From: Bacillus mojavensis RO-H-1 = KCTC 3706
Lineage (GTDB): Bacteria; Bacillota; Bacilli; Bacillales; Bacillaceae
Length of the DNA stretch: 64,000 nucleotides
Direction: 5' to 3'
Assembly: GCF_000245335.1 (NCBI RefSeq)
Contig: NZ_JH600285.1
Location: 118,048-182,047 of the forward strand
Under the pieces are notes generated by a model. It did no database searches and was not told the DNA's origin. It was given only the letters and a program-made list of their open reading frames with translations. How positions within the stretch are numbered: position 1 is the stretch's first letter; the number at the start of each line of letters is the position of its first letter. Positions 19,352-27,941 of the stretch are shown piece after piece. The position numbers and the translations under genes are program-made.

Positions 19352-20263
19352 TTGAAGCACATATTAGAACAACTAGCGGAGGAGCGTCTTAGCTATCTGG
19401 TGAACGGGCAAGATCTGAGACAGGAGCCTCAAGTCGGAGACCTGGAAGTCATGGAACGTAAGAAGAAGCTTCTGGAAAAACGTAAGATTGAGATGATAAA
19501 AGCGAAAGCGAAAGCTGTCATTGACAATGTGCAGGTTGAGGATGACGGAACCACCTGCATCAGGTATATCATACACTTCGAATATTTATACAAGGAGCAG
19601 GATGACACTCTGTATATGGAAGAGCATATAGAAGAAAGAGTCGCTTTTCTTTATGATCAAATTCTGATTAAGGATCAGGAAGTGAAAAAAAAACCGGCGG
19701 GATTTAGTGAAGGCCAAAGCATTATTGACTATTCCCAGGAAGAAAGGGAGGCGTTTGGCCGAGCTTTTCAATATGACCGGCTCGGAGCGGTACAATATGC
19801 CGAAAAATATTGGAACAAGCGTAATCCGGCTTATAAAAATTTCAGCGATAATTGCACGAATTTTATTTCTCAGTGTCTTCATGCAGGGGGAGCACCAATG
19901 CGAGGCCACCCGAACAGAGGATCTGGCTGGTGGATGAAACAAAGTTCTTGGAGCTATAGCTGGACGGTGGCTCACTCGATGAAAATGTATTTGACGAATT
20001 CAAAGGCTGGCCTTCGGGCGGTGCGTGTAAAATCAGCGGAAGAGCTGGTGCCGGGTGATGTGATTTGCTATGATTTTGAAGGAGACGGCCGGTTTAATCA
20101 CACAACGATTGTGGTGGCGAAGGATAAAGGCAATATGCCGCTTGTCAACGCCCAGTCCTATGACAGCCGGATGAGGTATTGGTCTTACGAAGATTCAACA
20201 GCATACACACCGTCTATCCGATATGCCTTTTTTCATATCGTTGATGATACGACAAAAGAGTAA
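19352..20263 (+). CDS. yhbB: Putative amidase-domain protein YhbB
   Basis: About 303 residues. The C-terminal half (from YDRLGAVQYAEKYWNKRNPA) has the Amidase_6 pattern, with the probable catalytic Cys in DNCTNFISQCLHAGG and His in RFNHTTIVVAK. The N-terminal half is charged. No signal peptide is seen, which is unusual for a wall amidase and suggests a sporulation compartment or a different substrate. The start may be TTG 19352 after GGTGGGGTG, or ATG 19334; I prefer the former. Substrate unknown. Confidence 0.82.
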   Translation: MKHILEQLAEERLSYLVNGQDLRQEPQVGDLEVMERKKKLLEKRKIEMIKAKAKAVIDNVQVEDDGTTCIRYIIHFEYLYKEQDDTLYMEEHIEERVAFLYDQILIKDQEVKKKPAGFSEGQSIIDYSQEEREAFGRAFQYDRLGAVQYAEKYWNKRNPAYKNFSDNCTNFISQCLHAGGAPMRGHPNRGSGWWMKQSSWSYSWTVAHSMKMYLTNSKAGLRAVRVKSAEELVPGDVICYDFEGDGRFNHTTIVVAKDKGNMPLVNAQSYDSRMRYWSYEDSTAYTPSIRYAFFHIVDDTTKE

Positions 20264-20310
20264 TTAATGATATAATGATGAGCGGATAAGAAAAATTAGA
20301 GGTGAACACA

Positions 20311-20784
20311 GTGGCATTACATGTCGTTTTATATCAACCAGAAATTCCTGCTAATACAGGGAATATCGCACGTACTTGCGCAGCAACAGATACAACGCTC
20401 CATCTGATTCGTCCGCTCGGCTTTTCAACTGATGATAAAATGCTGAAGCGCGCCGGACTTGATTATTGGGAGTTTGTAAACGTAGTGTATCATGACTCGT
20501 TAGAAGAATTATTTGAGGCATATAAAAAAGGGCAGTTTTTCTTCATCACGAAATTCGGCCAAAAGCCGCATACATCTTTTGACTACACGGATAGTAACGA
20601 GGATTATTTCTTTGTGTTCGGAAGAGAAACAAGCGGTTTGCCAAAGGAATTAATTCAAAATAATATGGACCGATGCCTGCGTCTTCCGATGACAGAGCAT
20701 GTCAGATCGCTAAATCTGTCCAATACCGCAGCGATTCTAGTGTATGAGGCGCTGCGTCAGCAAAATTACCGAGATTTAAAATAG
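20311..20784 (+). CDS. trmL: tRNA (cytidine/uridine-34-2'-O)-methyltransferase TrmL
   Basis: A 157-residue SPOUT methyltransferase (formerly CspR) that methylates the wobble base of certain tRNA-Leu. Motifs: [31 protein letters not shown] (knot motif 2) and [19 protein letters not shown] (motif 3). AGAGGTGA precedes GTG 20311; the earlier GTG at 20302 lies within the ribosome site. Confidence 0.95.
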   Translation: MALHVVLYQPEIPANTGNIARTCAATDTTLHLIRPLGFSTDDKMLKRAGLDYWEFVNVVYHDSLEELFEAYKKGQFFFITKFGQKPHTSFDYTDSNEDYFFVFGRETSGLPKELIQNNMDRCLRLPMTEHVRSLNLSNTAAILVYEALRQQNYRDLK

Positions 20785-20786
20785 TG

Positions 20787-20820
20787 AAAAACCCGCCCAT
20801 GTGTATGGGCGGGTTTTTTT
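20787..20820 (+). terminator. trmL: Terminator of trmL
   Basis: AAAAACCCGCCCAT, loop GTGT, ATGGGCGGGTTTTTTT. Confidence 0.95.
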
Positions 20821-20855
20821 ATAGAACTGTGTTTTGTTATTTTAGGCTTAACAAC

Positions 20856-20873
20856 GTAACAGTGTTATGTTAC
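20856..20873 (+). promoter_or_regulatory. yhbD: Inverted repeat upstream of yhbD, candidate operator
   Basis: GTAACA GTGTTA TGTTAC: two 6-bp arms around 6 bp, overlapping the probable promoter (-10 TACAAT). A MerR-like regulator often binds such a site in its own promoter; autoregulation by YhbD is inference. Confidence 0.45.
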
Positions 20874-20900
20874 AATGTATCCATCAAAGGAGCTGGACTT

Positions 20901-21542
20901 ATGGAAGATCAATTAATCTCTAAAAAAGAATTGCTTGAAGAAACATCCATCTCATACGGTCAGCTGTATCGATGGAAACGGAAAAATTTAATCCCTGAGG
21001 AGTGGTTTATACGTAAATCCACATTTACAGGGCAAGAGACGTTTTTTCCTAGAGAGGATATTTTAAAGCGCATTTCAATCATTCAAAAGATGAAAGAAAA
21101 TTTGTCTTTGGATGAGATGCGGGAGATGCTGTCACCGAAAATGAAGGATGTGAGCATGACGGCTGATGAATTGCTGACGAAAGGCTTGATATCAAAGCCG
21201 GCTCTCCATGTCTATTCAGAAGGCGGAGCAGACACGGTTTTTTCTTCTCGTAATCTGCTGTCGCTGTATGTGCTTGAAGGGCTTTTACAGTCCGGAAATG
21301 TCAGCCTGGAAGAAGCGAAAATGGCTGCTGACGTATTGAGGAAGCATGAAACAGCGGAGATCAAGAAACAGACGGAACTGATCATTTTGCGCAAGCTGGG
21401 TGTAACGACTTGTTTTATAGCGGCTGCCGCAGACAGCATCCTTTTTGAGTCGTCCGTTAAGATTGTGGAAAGAGTGGATTTAGCCAATGCTTCAGAGGAA
21501 CTAAAGACAAAATATATGCAGGAGGGCCATCAATGGAAATAA
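20901..21542 (+). CDS. yhbD: MerR-like DNA-binding protein YhbD
   Basis: A 213-residue protein with an N-terminal winged helix of MerR type: [20 protein letters not shown], then the wing [20 protein letters not shown]. The C-terminal 130 residues are helical with no metal ligands visible. The ATG at 20901 follows AAAGGAG; the longer reading from 20784 crosses the trmL terminator. Its end overlaps the first bactofilin gene by ten bases, so the three genes form one operon. Confidence 0.88.
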   Translation: MEDQLISKKELLEETSISYGQLYRWKRKNLIPEEWFIRKSTFTGQETFFPREDILKRISIIQKMKENLSLDEMREMLSPKMKDVSMTADELLTKGLISKPALHVYSEGGADTVFSSRNLLSLYVLEGLLQSGNVSLEEAKMAADVLRKHETAEIKKQTELIILRKLGVTTCFIAAAADSILFESSVKIVERVDLANASEELKTKYMQEGHQWK

Positions 21543-22246
21543 TGGATAATCTGGTGATAAACGGTACGGGGAGTTCGAAGGGCGGAAAATTTCAATCAGT
21601 TGAGATTAATGGCAGCGGAACTGTGGCTGGAGATGTGGAGTGTGACTCTTTTTCATTCAACGGCACCGGTAAAGCGGACGGGAGTGTCAAGGCAAAAACA
21701 GTAACCATCAGCGGCTCAGGCAAAATTCATGGGGATGTTGATGCAGAATCCATCCGCATGAATGGAACAGGTTTTATCCAAGGTGAGACCGCCGCTAAAC
21801 AATTGAAGGTCGCGGGATCATCAACATTTGGCGGAGCAGTCAAGGCTGATGACATTGTGATCACCGGAAAGGCGGTCATGGAAGCCGATTGCGAAACGGA
21901 AACATTTCAGACTGAAGGGAAATGCAAAGTCAGCGGTCTCCTAAATGCTGATCAGGTGAATATCAAGCTTTCTTCCGGAGAGAGTTATGTGCGGGAGATC
22001 GGCTGCCGCCATCTTCAAGTGACGGGCAGAAAAGGGATGCTGACATTGCTGAAGCTGATGCCGCAGCCTGTGTTAACAGCTGAACTGATTGAGGGAGACG
22101 TGATTGAGCTGACACATACGAACGCCAAGATTGTGCGGGGAAACACAGTGAAAATCGGACCGAACTGCCAGATTGAGACTGTGGAATACAGCGGCGATTA
22201 CACTTGTGATCCGAACGCTTCGGTAGGCACATACACAAGAATGTAA
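21533..22246 (+). CDS. bacE: Bactofilin BacE (YhbE)
   Basis: A 237-residue bactofilin, a polymer-forming beta-helix protein. The turns repeat as short Gly-rich units ([20 protein letters not shown], then [20 protein letters not shown]). In strain 168 the BacE/BacF pair is needed for swimming motility, acting on flagellar assembly. GGAGGG lies seven bases before the ATG, inside the end of yhbD. The C-terminal quarter differs from the repeats ([21 protein letters not shown]) and is shared with the next gene. Confidence 0.92.
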   Translation: MEIMDNLVINGTGSSKGGKFQSVEINGSGTVAGDVECDSFSFNGTGKADGSVKAKTVTISGSGKIHGDVDAESIRMNGTGFIQGETAAKQLKVAGSSTFGGAVKADDIVITGKAVMEADCETETFQTEGKCKVSGLLNADQVNIKLSSGESYVREIGCRHLQVTGRKGMLTLLKLMPQPVLTAELIEGDVIELTHTNAKIVRGNTVKIGPNCQIETVEYSGDYTCDPNASVGTYTRM

Positions 22247-22256
22247 GGAGGATCAT

Positions 22257-22964
22257 ATGGAAACAGCAAAATTAGGACATTTAAAATTATATGGTGCCGG
22301 GCACGCTTCGGGAGGCGCCTATCACCATGTCAGCATCAAAGGTGAAGGTGTGATTGGAGAAGGACTGTCCGCTGCAGGCTGCCGCATATACGGCACAGGC
22401 CGTTTTCTCGGGAACGCGGAGACTGAACGGCTGAAAGTACTCGGAGAAAGCGAGTTTGAAGGCGATTTGAGTTCGGGCAAAATCAGCATATACGGGACAA
22501 TGCAAGTCAGAGGCGCTCTTCATGTTGGTCGATTGAAGCTGAAAGGTCTGACTGAGATCGGCGGCAATATGGCAGGGGATTCGTGCGAAGCAAAAGGAAA
22601 GCTCAGCGTTAAAGGCGATTGTGAAATCGAATCGTTTCATATCACTGGCTGTGTGGACGTAACAGGTTTGCTGAATGCAGGCGAGATTGATATCGGATTG
22701 AGTCATGATACCAGCCGGGTCCGGGAAATAGGCGGAACGTCTATTACAGTAAAAAAACGTGCGCGCTTTTTTACGCGAAAAAAAGCGAGACTAACTGCGG
22801 AGCTGATTGAGGGAGATAGAATCTATTTGGAACATACCGAGGCGGCGGTGGTCAGAGGGAAAGAAGTTGTTATCGGGCCAGGCTGTAAAATCGGCACAAT
22901 TGAATTTGAAAACAAATGCGAATGCGATCAGCATTCAAAAGTTATGAAAAGAGTTAAGTTGTAA
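22257..22964 (+). CDS. bacF: Bactofilin BacF (YhbF)
   Basis: A 235-residue bactofilin paralogous to the preceding gene, with the same beta-helix repeats (IKGEGVIGEGLSAAGCRIYG) and the same C-terminal AELIEGDRIYLEHTEAAVVRG block. TAAGGAGG gives a strong ribosome site that includes the stop codon of the previous gene. The two likely co-assemble; this follows from work in strain 168. Confidence 0.92.
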   Translation: METAKLGHLKLYGAGHASGGAYHHVSIKGEGVIGEGLSAAGCRIYGTGRFLGNAETERLKVLGESEFEGDLSSGKISIYGTMQVRGALHVGRLKLKGLTEIGGNMAGDSCEAKGKLSVKGDCEIESFHITGCVDVTGLLNAGEIDIGLSHDTSRVREIGGTSITVKKRARFFTRKKARLTAELIEGDRIYLEHTEAAVVRGKEVVIGPGCKIGTIEFENKCECDQHSKVMKRVKL

Positions 22965-22989
22965 AACATTGTTCTGTTACACAGAGAAA

Positions 22990-23024
22990 GGGTGCTCTCA
23001 AGAGGGAGCACCCCTTTTCTTTTT
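22990..23024 (+). terminator. Bidirectional terminator after bacF
   Basis: GGGTGCTC, loop TCAAGAG, GGAGCACCC, then CTTTTCTTTTT. It serves bacF and, on the minus strand, the micropeptide gene at 23023. Confidence 0.88.
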
Positions 23025-23112
23025 ATTCTTTTCCCGGCTTACTATCGTATCCTGCGGTAAAAATTGATACTAAAAAAGTGACAATGACACCCATCATGAT
23101 GATTGTTTTCAC
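23023..23112 (-). CDS. Small membrane peptide beside prkA
   Basis: A 29-residue peptide, starting GTG at 23112 (MKTIIMMGVIVTFLVSIFTA) and ending GYDSKPGKE. A strong AGGGGGAGA ribosome site lies four to six bases upstream. One hydrophobic helix with a basic start and charged C-terminal tail suggests a single-span membrane peptide. A terminator follows directly. It is divergent from prkA. I do not recognise it; it is below most gene-calling length limits. Confidence 0.6.
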   Translation of the reverse strand: MKTIIMMGVIVTFLVSIFTAGYDSKPGKE

Positions 23113-23322
23113 CGTCTCTCCCCCTCTTCAATTTTTCCTGCTGTCCGAGTCTGGATGATTCTGTATTTTCTTTATTATGAACGCACGCAGTCTGCCTTGT
23201 CAACGCTGCATAGGGTATCTTTATTTTTAAGAAACCAAAGCATGTATCACGGGCTGACGGCATAGATTGTATCAAAGTACCTTTTTTTGCACAGCGCATC
23301 AAACATGATAGAGGAGGTCCTT

Positions 23323-25218
23323 ATGGATATATTAAAGAAAATTGAAAAGTACAGAGAGGAAGAGCAGCGTCTGAAATGGGAAGGAACATTCGCTGATTAT
23401 TTGGAGATTATTAAAGAAAATCCAATGGTCGCGCAATCTGCTCATTCTCGTGTTTTTAATATGATAAAAGACAGCGGGATAGAGGAGATTGACGGACGGA
23501 AGAAGTACAGCTTTTTTGACCGCGAGCTGTTCGGGCTTGAAGAATCCCTCGAGCGCCTTGTGGAGGAATATTTTCATCCGGCCGCGAAAAGGCTTGATGT
23601 CAGAAAGCGGATTCTGCTTTTAATGGGCCCTGTGAGCGGCGGTAAATCAACGCTGGTCACGATGCTCAAAAAAGGTCTTGAAGCGTACACGCTGACGGAT
23701 AATGGTGCTGTATATGCGATTAAAGGCTGCCCGATGCACGAGGACCCCCTTCATTTAATCCCCCATCATTTGCGGGAGGATTTTTACAGAGAATACGGCA
23801 TTAGAATAGAAGGAAGCCTTTCACCATTAAATGTGATGAGGCTGGAGGAAGAGTACGGAGGCCGAATTGAAGATGTGAGGGTGGAGCGGATCTTCTTTTC
23901 TGAGGATAAGCGTACGGGAATCGGCACCTTCAGTCCGTCTGATCCGAAATCTCAGGATATTGCCGATTTGACGGGAAGTATTGATTTCTCAACCATTGCT
24001 GAATACGGTTCTGAATCTGATCCGCGCGCCTACCGGTTTGACGGAGAGCTGAACAAGGCGAACCGAGGCATGATGGAGTTTCAGGAGATGCTGAAATGTG
24101 ATGAGAAGTTCCTCTGGCATTTGCTCTCACTGACACAGGAAGGGAATTTTAAAGCCGGGCGATTTGCGTTAATTTCCGCTGATGAGCTGATCGTGGCTCA
24201 CACGAATGAAACGGAGTATCGCTCATTTATTTCTAATAAGAAAAACGAAGCCCTGCACTCCAGAATCATTGTAATGCCTGTTCCTTATAACTTAAAAGTG
24301 TCTGAGGAAGAAAGAATTTATGAAAAAATGATCGCAGAAAGTGATGTATCGGATGTTCATATTGCTCCGCACACACTTAAGGTCGCCGCGATGTTTTCAA
24401 TTCTTACGCGATTAAAAGAGCCGAAGCGGTCTGATATTGATCTGGTGAAGAAAATGAGACTATATGACGGAGAAAGTGTGGAAGGCTTTAATTCAGTGGA
24501 CGTTGAGGACATGAAGAAAGAATATAATGATGAGGGCATGAGCGGAATTGACCCGCGCTACGTGATTAACCGCATTTCTTCTACCATTATCAGAAAAAAT
24601 ATGGAGTCGATCAATTCCCTTGATGTTCTCCGTTCTTTAAAAGAAGGACTTGATCAGCATCCGTCTATTTCAAACGAGGATCGGGAACGATACTTGAATC
24701 TTATTTCTGCAGCCCGTAAGGAATATGATGATATTGCGAAGAAGGAAGTCCAAAAAGCGTTTGTGTATTCATATGAAGAATCAGCCAAAACGCTGATGGA
24801 TAATTATCTCGACAACGTAGAGGCTTATTGCAATAAAAATAAGCTGCGTGACCCTTTGACAGGAGAAGAAATGAATCCGGACGAAAAGCTGATGAGATCA
24901 ATCGAAGAACAGATCGGCATTTCCGAAAATGCTAAAAAAGCGTTCCGCGAAGAAATTTTAATCCGCATCTCCGCGTATGCGAGAAAAGGAAAGCGGTTTG
25001 ACTACAATTCCCACGAAAGACTGCGTGAAGCCATTCAGAAAAAATTGTTTGCTGACTTGAAGGATGTTGTTAAAATTACGACCTCAACGAAAACCCCTGA
25101 TGAGCAGCAGCTGAAGAAAGTAAATGAAGTCGTAGCCCGTTTAATTGATGAGCACGGCTACAACTCGACGAGTGCCAATGAGCTGCTGAAATACGTCGGC
25201 AGCCTGCTGAACCGATAA
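23323..25218 (+). CDS. prkA: Sporulation AAA+ protein/kinase PrkA
   Basis: A 631-residue protein. The N-terminal AAA-type domain has Walker A GPVSGGKST at about residues 105-113; the C-terminal part was described as kinase-like (PrkA). In B. subtilis it is made in the mother cell under sigma-E and affects sporulation through sigma-K; ATP-dependent protease activity has also been proposed. The ATG at 23323 has GAGGAGG upstream; an in-frame start 12 codons earlier is weaker. A possible sigma-E -10 (CATAGATT near 23261) is visible, but not certain. yhbH follows, as in the conserved prkA-yhbH-spoVR set. Confidence 0.94.
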   Translation: MDILKKIEKYREEEQRLKWEGTFADYLEIIKENPMVAQSAHSRVFNMIKDSGIEEIDGRKKYSFFDRELFGLEESLERLVEEYFHPAAKRLDVRKRILLLMGPVSGGKSTLVTMLKKGLEAYTLTDNGAVYAIKGCPMHEDPLHLIPHHLREDFYREYGIRIEGSLSPLNVMRLEEEYGGRIEDVRVERIFFSEDKRTGIGTFSPSDPKSQDIADLTGSIDFSTIAEYGSESDPRAYRFDGELNKANRGMMEFQEMLKCDEKFLWHLLSLTQEGNFKAGRFALISADELIVAHTNETEYRSFISNKKNEALHSRIIVMPVPYNLKVSEEERIYEKMIAESDVSDVHIAPHTLKVAAMFSILTRLKEPKRSDIDLVKKMRLYDGESVEGFNSVDVEDMKKEYNDEGMSGIDPRYVINRISSTIIRKNMESINSLDVLRSLKEGLDQHPSISNEDRERYLNLISAARKEYDDIAKKEVQKAFVYSYEESAKTLMDNYLDNVEAYCNKNKLRDPLTGEEMNPDEKLMRSIEEQIGISENAKKAFREEILIRISAYARKGKRFDYNSHERLREAIQKKLFADLKDVVKITTSTKTPDEQQLKKVNEVVARLIDEHGYNSTSANELLKYVGSLLNR

Positions 25219-25224
25219 GCAAGT

Positions 25225-25252
25225 GACCCGTCCGGACAGGGCGGGTTGTTTT
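25225..25252 (+). terminator. prkA: Terminator of prkA
   Basis: ACCCGTCC, loop GGACA, GGGCGGGT, TGTTTTG. Stem with one wobble and a modest T-tract, so partial read-through to yhbH is possible. Confidence 0.6.
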
Positions 25253-25396
25253 GTACCATTTTCTAAATAGTTTGTCAATTAACTGTACTTATGCGCATAT
25301 GATGAATATAAATCTTTTCGAAAGACTTGTTTCATAATCTGGCACAAGCCGGAATAGGTATGTATCACGACCACAAATGGTTAAGGAGGGGAATTC

Positions 25397-26575
25397 ATGT
25401 CCCAAAATGACAGCGGCCATTTTTTGATTTCTGAGGAAAACTGGTCCCTCCATCGCAAAGGCTTCGATGACCAGCAGCGCCACCAGAAAAAAGTACAGGA
25501 AGCCATCAAAAACAATCTGCCGGATCTCGTAACTGAGGAAAGCATTATTATGTCTAACGGCAAAGATGTAGTGAAAATTCCTATCCGCTCACTGGATGAG
25601 TATAAAATCCGTTATAACTACGATAAAAATAAACACGTAGGGCAAGGGGACGGCGACAGCCAGGTTGGAGATGTTGTAGCCCGGGACGGATCAGACAAAA
25701 AACAGGGGCCGGGTAAAGGACAGGGAGCCGGAGATCAGGCGGGCGAGGACTATTATGAAGCAGAAGTTTCACTAATGGATTTAGAAGAAGCGCTCTTCAA
25801 AGAATTAGAGCTTCCGAATCTCCAGCAAAAAGAAAGAGATAATATCATTCACACGGATATCGAGTTTAACGATATCCGAAAAACAGGGTTAACCGGTAAT
25901 ATTGATAAGAAAAGAACAATGATGTCGGCTTTTAAACGCAACGCGATGACAGGGAAGCCGTCTTTCTATCCGATTTATCCGGAGGACTTAAAATATAAAA
26001 CATGGAACGATGTCACGAAGCCTGAGTCAAAAGCTGTCGTGTTAGCAATGATGGATACGAGCGGCAGTATGGGCGTGTGGGAAAAGTATATGGCGAGAAG
26101 CTTCTTTTTCTGGATGACCCGCTTTTTACGGACGAAATATGAAACAGTTGAAATTGAATTTATTGCTCATCATACAGAAGCAAAAGTTGTGTCTGAGGAA
26201 GATTTCTTTTCAAAAGGAGAAAGCGGCGGAACAATCTGTTCTTCCGTATATCGAAAGTCACTTGAACTGATTGATGAAAAATACAGCCCCGCCCGTTATA
26301 ATATTTACCCTTTTCACTTCTCTGACGGCGACAATCTGACATCTGATAATGCGCGTTGCGTGAAATTGGTGAATGATATTATGAAGAAAGCGAATTTGTT
26401 CTGCTATGGCGAGGTCAATCAATACAACAGACATTCGACGTTAATGTCGGCTTATAAAAATGTAAAAGACGAGAAATTCAAATACTATATTTTAAAACAA
26501 AAGTCAGACGTTTTTCAGGCGCTGAAGAACTTTTTTAGAAATGAAGAAGCTGGCATCAGCCATCAATTATCCTAG
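25397..26575 (+). CDS. yhbH: Sporulation protein YhbH (DUF444, VWA-like)
   Basis: A 392-residue member of the DUF444 family. The C-terminal half contains a von Willebrand A-like metal site, MMDTSGSMG (DXSXS), followed by a conserved [14 protein letters not shown] loop. The region near residues 90-115 is Gly/Gln/Asp rich and probably disordered ([13 protein letters not shown]). AAGGAGGGG precedes the ATG. Its partner is PrkA; both are mother-cell sporulation genes in strain 168. Molecular role unknown. Confidence 0.93.
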   Translation: MSQNDSGHFLISEENWSLHRKGFDDQQRHQKKVQEAIKNNLPDLVTEESIIMSNGKDVVKIPIRSLDEYKIRYNYDKNKHVGQGDGDSQVGDVVARDGSDKKQGPGKGQGAGDQAGEDYYEAEVSLMDLEEALFKELELPNLQQKERDNIIHTDIEFNDIRKTGLTGNIDKKRTMMSAFKRNAMTGKPSFYPIYPEDLKYKTWNDVTKPESKAVVLAMMDTSGSMGVWEKYMARSFFFWMTRFLRTKYETVEIEFIAHHTEAKVVSEEDFFSKGESGGTICSSVYRKSLELIDEKYSPARYNIYPFHFSDGDNLTSDNARCVKLVNDIMKKANLFCYGEVNQYNRHSTLMSAYKNVKDEKFKYYILKQKSDVFQALKNFFRNEEAGISHQLS

Positions 26576-26577
26576 TG

Positions 26578-26604
26578 AATAGCCCATTTCAGGGCTTTTT
26601 TTTA
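26578..26604 (+). terminator. yhbH: Terminator of yhbH
   Basis: AGCCC, loop ATTTCA, GGGCT and eight T. Short stem with a long T-run. Confidence 0.7.
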
Positions 26605-26734
26605 TTTAAAAAAAGTAAGAAAGCGATTGCGAAAAAAATAAGAGGGAAAAAGAGATTTTTCCTTTGACAAATCTTCTTTCATTTATTAATATTTTATCTT
26701 GTGAACTATTATTGAGGAATGAGGTGAAAAGGAG

Positions 26735-27199
26735 TTGACTGAATCAGAACGTGCTTTGCTCACTTTTGAACAGCTCTTCGATACGTCTCGGGCTATCTAT
26801 AAAAAACAGAAGAAGATATTGGAGATTGTGCTTGAGCCTTTTGATATTACAGTCCTTCAATATTTACTGATGTTTAAAATTCATCAAAGCGGAAGCACGC
26901 CGCTCAGCAAGCTGGCCATGTCTCTAGATCTTAAGCCTGCTTCTGTGACCCGGATGACCGATATCCTATATAACCGGCAATTGATGAATCGGTATGACAG
27001 TCCGGATGACCGCCGTATCGTAATGATTCAGTTAACCGAAGAGGGGGAAGAACTTTTACAAGAAGCCGCTGTGCAATACGCAAAAATGGGCGCGAGCCTG
27101 TATCAGAAGCTTGACACGTCTCAGCTTCAATATTTGCGTAAGCTTGCCGGAAGTTTATCAAAGCTTGCTGAAGGCTGTGCAGAAAAAAGCGGTAATTAA
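26735..27199 (+). CDS. yhbI: MarR-family regulator YhbI
   Basis: A 154-residue winged-helix regulator. The MarR pattern is clear: SKLAMSLDLKPASVTRMTDI (recognition helix), then the wing SPDDRRIVMIQLTEEGEELL. The start is TTG 26735 with GAGGTGA eight bases upstream. It heads a run yhbI-yhbJ-yhcA-yhcB-yhcC of efflux and quinone-reduction genes, so it most likely represses that operon and responds to a toxic compound; the ligand is unknown. Confidence 0.9.
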   Translation: MTESERALLTFEQLFDTSRAIYKKQKKILEIVLEPFDITVLQYLLMFKIHQSGSTPLSKLAMSLDLKPASVTRMTDILYNRQLMNRYDSPDDRRIVMIQLTEEGEELLQEAAVQYAKMGASLYQKLDTSQLQYLRKLAGSLSKLAEGCAEKSGN

Positions 27200-27268
27200 A
27201 AACATCCCACATATTTTCACCAGCTTTCCACAAAATGATAGAGGAAGAAACGAAAGGAGAAAAACAAA

Positions 27269-27901
27269 ATGAACAGAGGACGTTTAATTCTGACCAACAT
27301 TATCGGTTTGATTGTTGTTCTTGCAATTATAGGCGGAGGTGCTTACTACTATTATCAAAGCACAAACTACGTAAAAACAGATGAAGCAAAAGTAGCCGGC
27401 GATATGGCAGCTATTTCAGCTCCGGCAGCAGGTAAAGTATCCGACTGGGATCTTGAAGAAGGAAAAACAGTGAAAAAAGGCGACATAGTTGCAAAAATCA
27501 AAGGTGAACAAACTGTTGATGTAAAATCCATCATGGATGGAACAATTGTGAAAAATGAAGTGAAAAACGGACAAACCGTACAAGCTGGCACAACAATTGC
27601 GCAAACGATTGACATGGACAACCTTTATATCACAGCAAATATTAAAGAAACAGATATTGCAGATGTTGAAGTAGGAAATAGTGTAGACGTAGTAGTCGAC
27701 GGAGATCCTGATACAACATTTGATGGTACTGTAGAAGAAATTGGCTATGCGACTAACTCAACTTTTGATATGCTTCCATCTACAAATTCAAGCGGAAACT
27801 ACACAAAAGTAACTCAAAAAGTTCCAGTTAAAATTTCAATCAAAAACCCATCTGATAAGGTGCTTCCAGGTATGAATGCATCTGTTAAAATCTCTGAGTA
27901 A
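27269..27901 (+). CDS. yhbJ: HlyD-family efflux adaptor YhbJ
   Basis: A 210-residue membrane-fusion-type protein, as in EmrA. A single N-terminal membrane helix (ILTNIIGLIVVLAIIGGGAY) is followed by a lipoyl-like domain (ISAPAAGKVSDWDLEEGKTV) and a beta-barrel region. The central coiled-coil hairpin of Gram-negative adaptors is nearly missing, which fits a cell with no outer membrane. Works with the YhcA transporter directly downstream. Confidence 0.9.
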   Translation: MNRGRLILTNIIGLIVVLAIIGGGAYYYYQSTNYVKTDEAKVAGDMAAISAPAAGKVSDWDLEEGKTVKKGDIVAKIKGEQTVDVKSIMDGTIVKNEVKNGQTVQAGTTIAQTIDMDNLYITANIKETDIADVEVGNSVDVVVDGDPDTTFDGTVEEIGYATNSTFDMLPSTNSSGNYTKVTQKVPVKISIKNPSDKVLPGMNASVKISE

Positions 27902-27941
27902 AACAGATCAGTCATCAAACCATGAAAGGAGGTTGTCTTAG

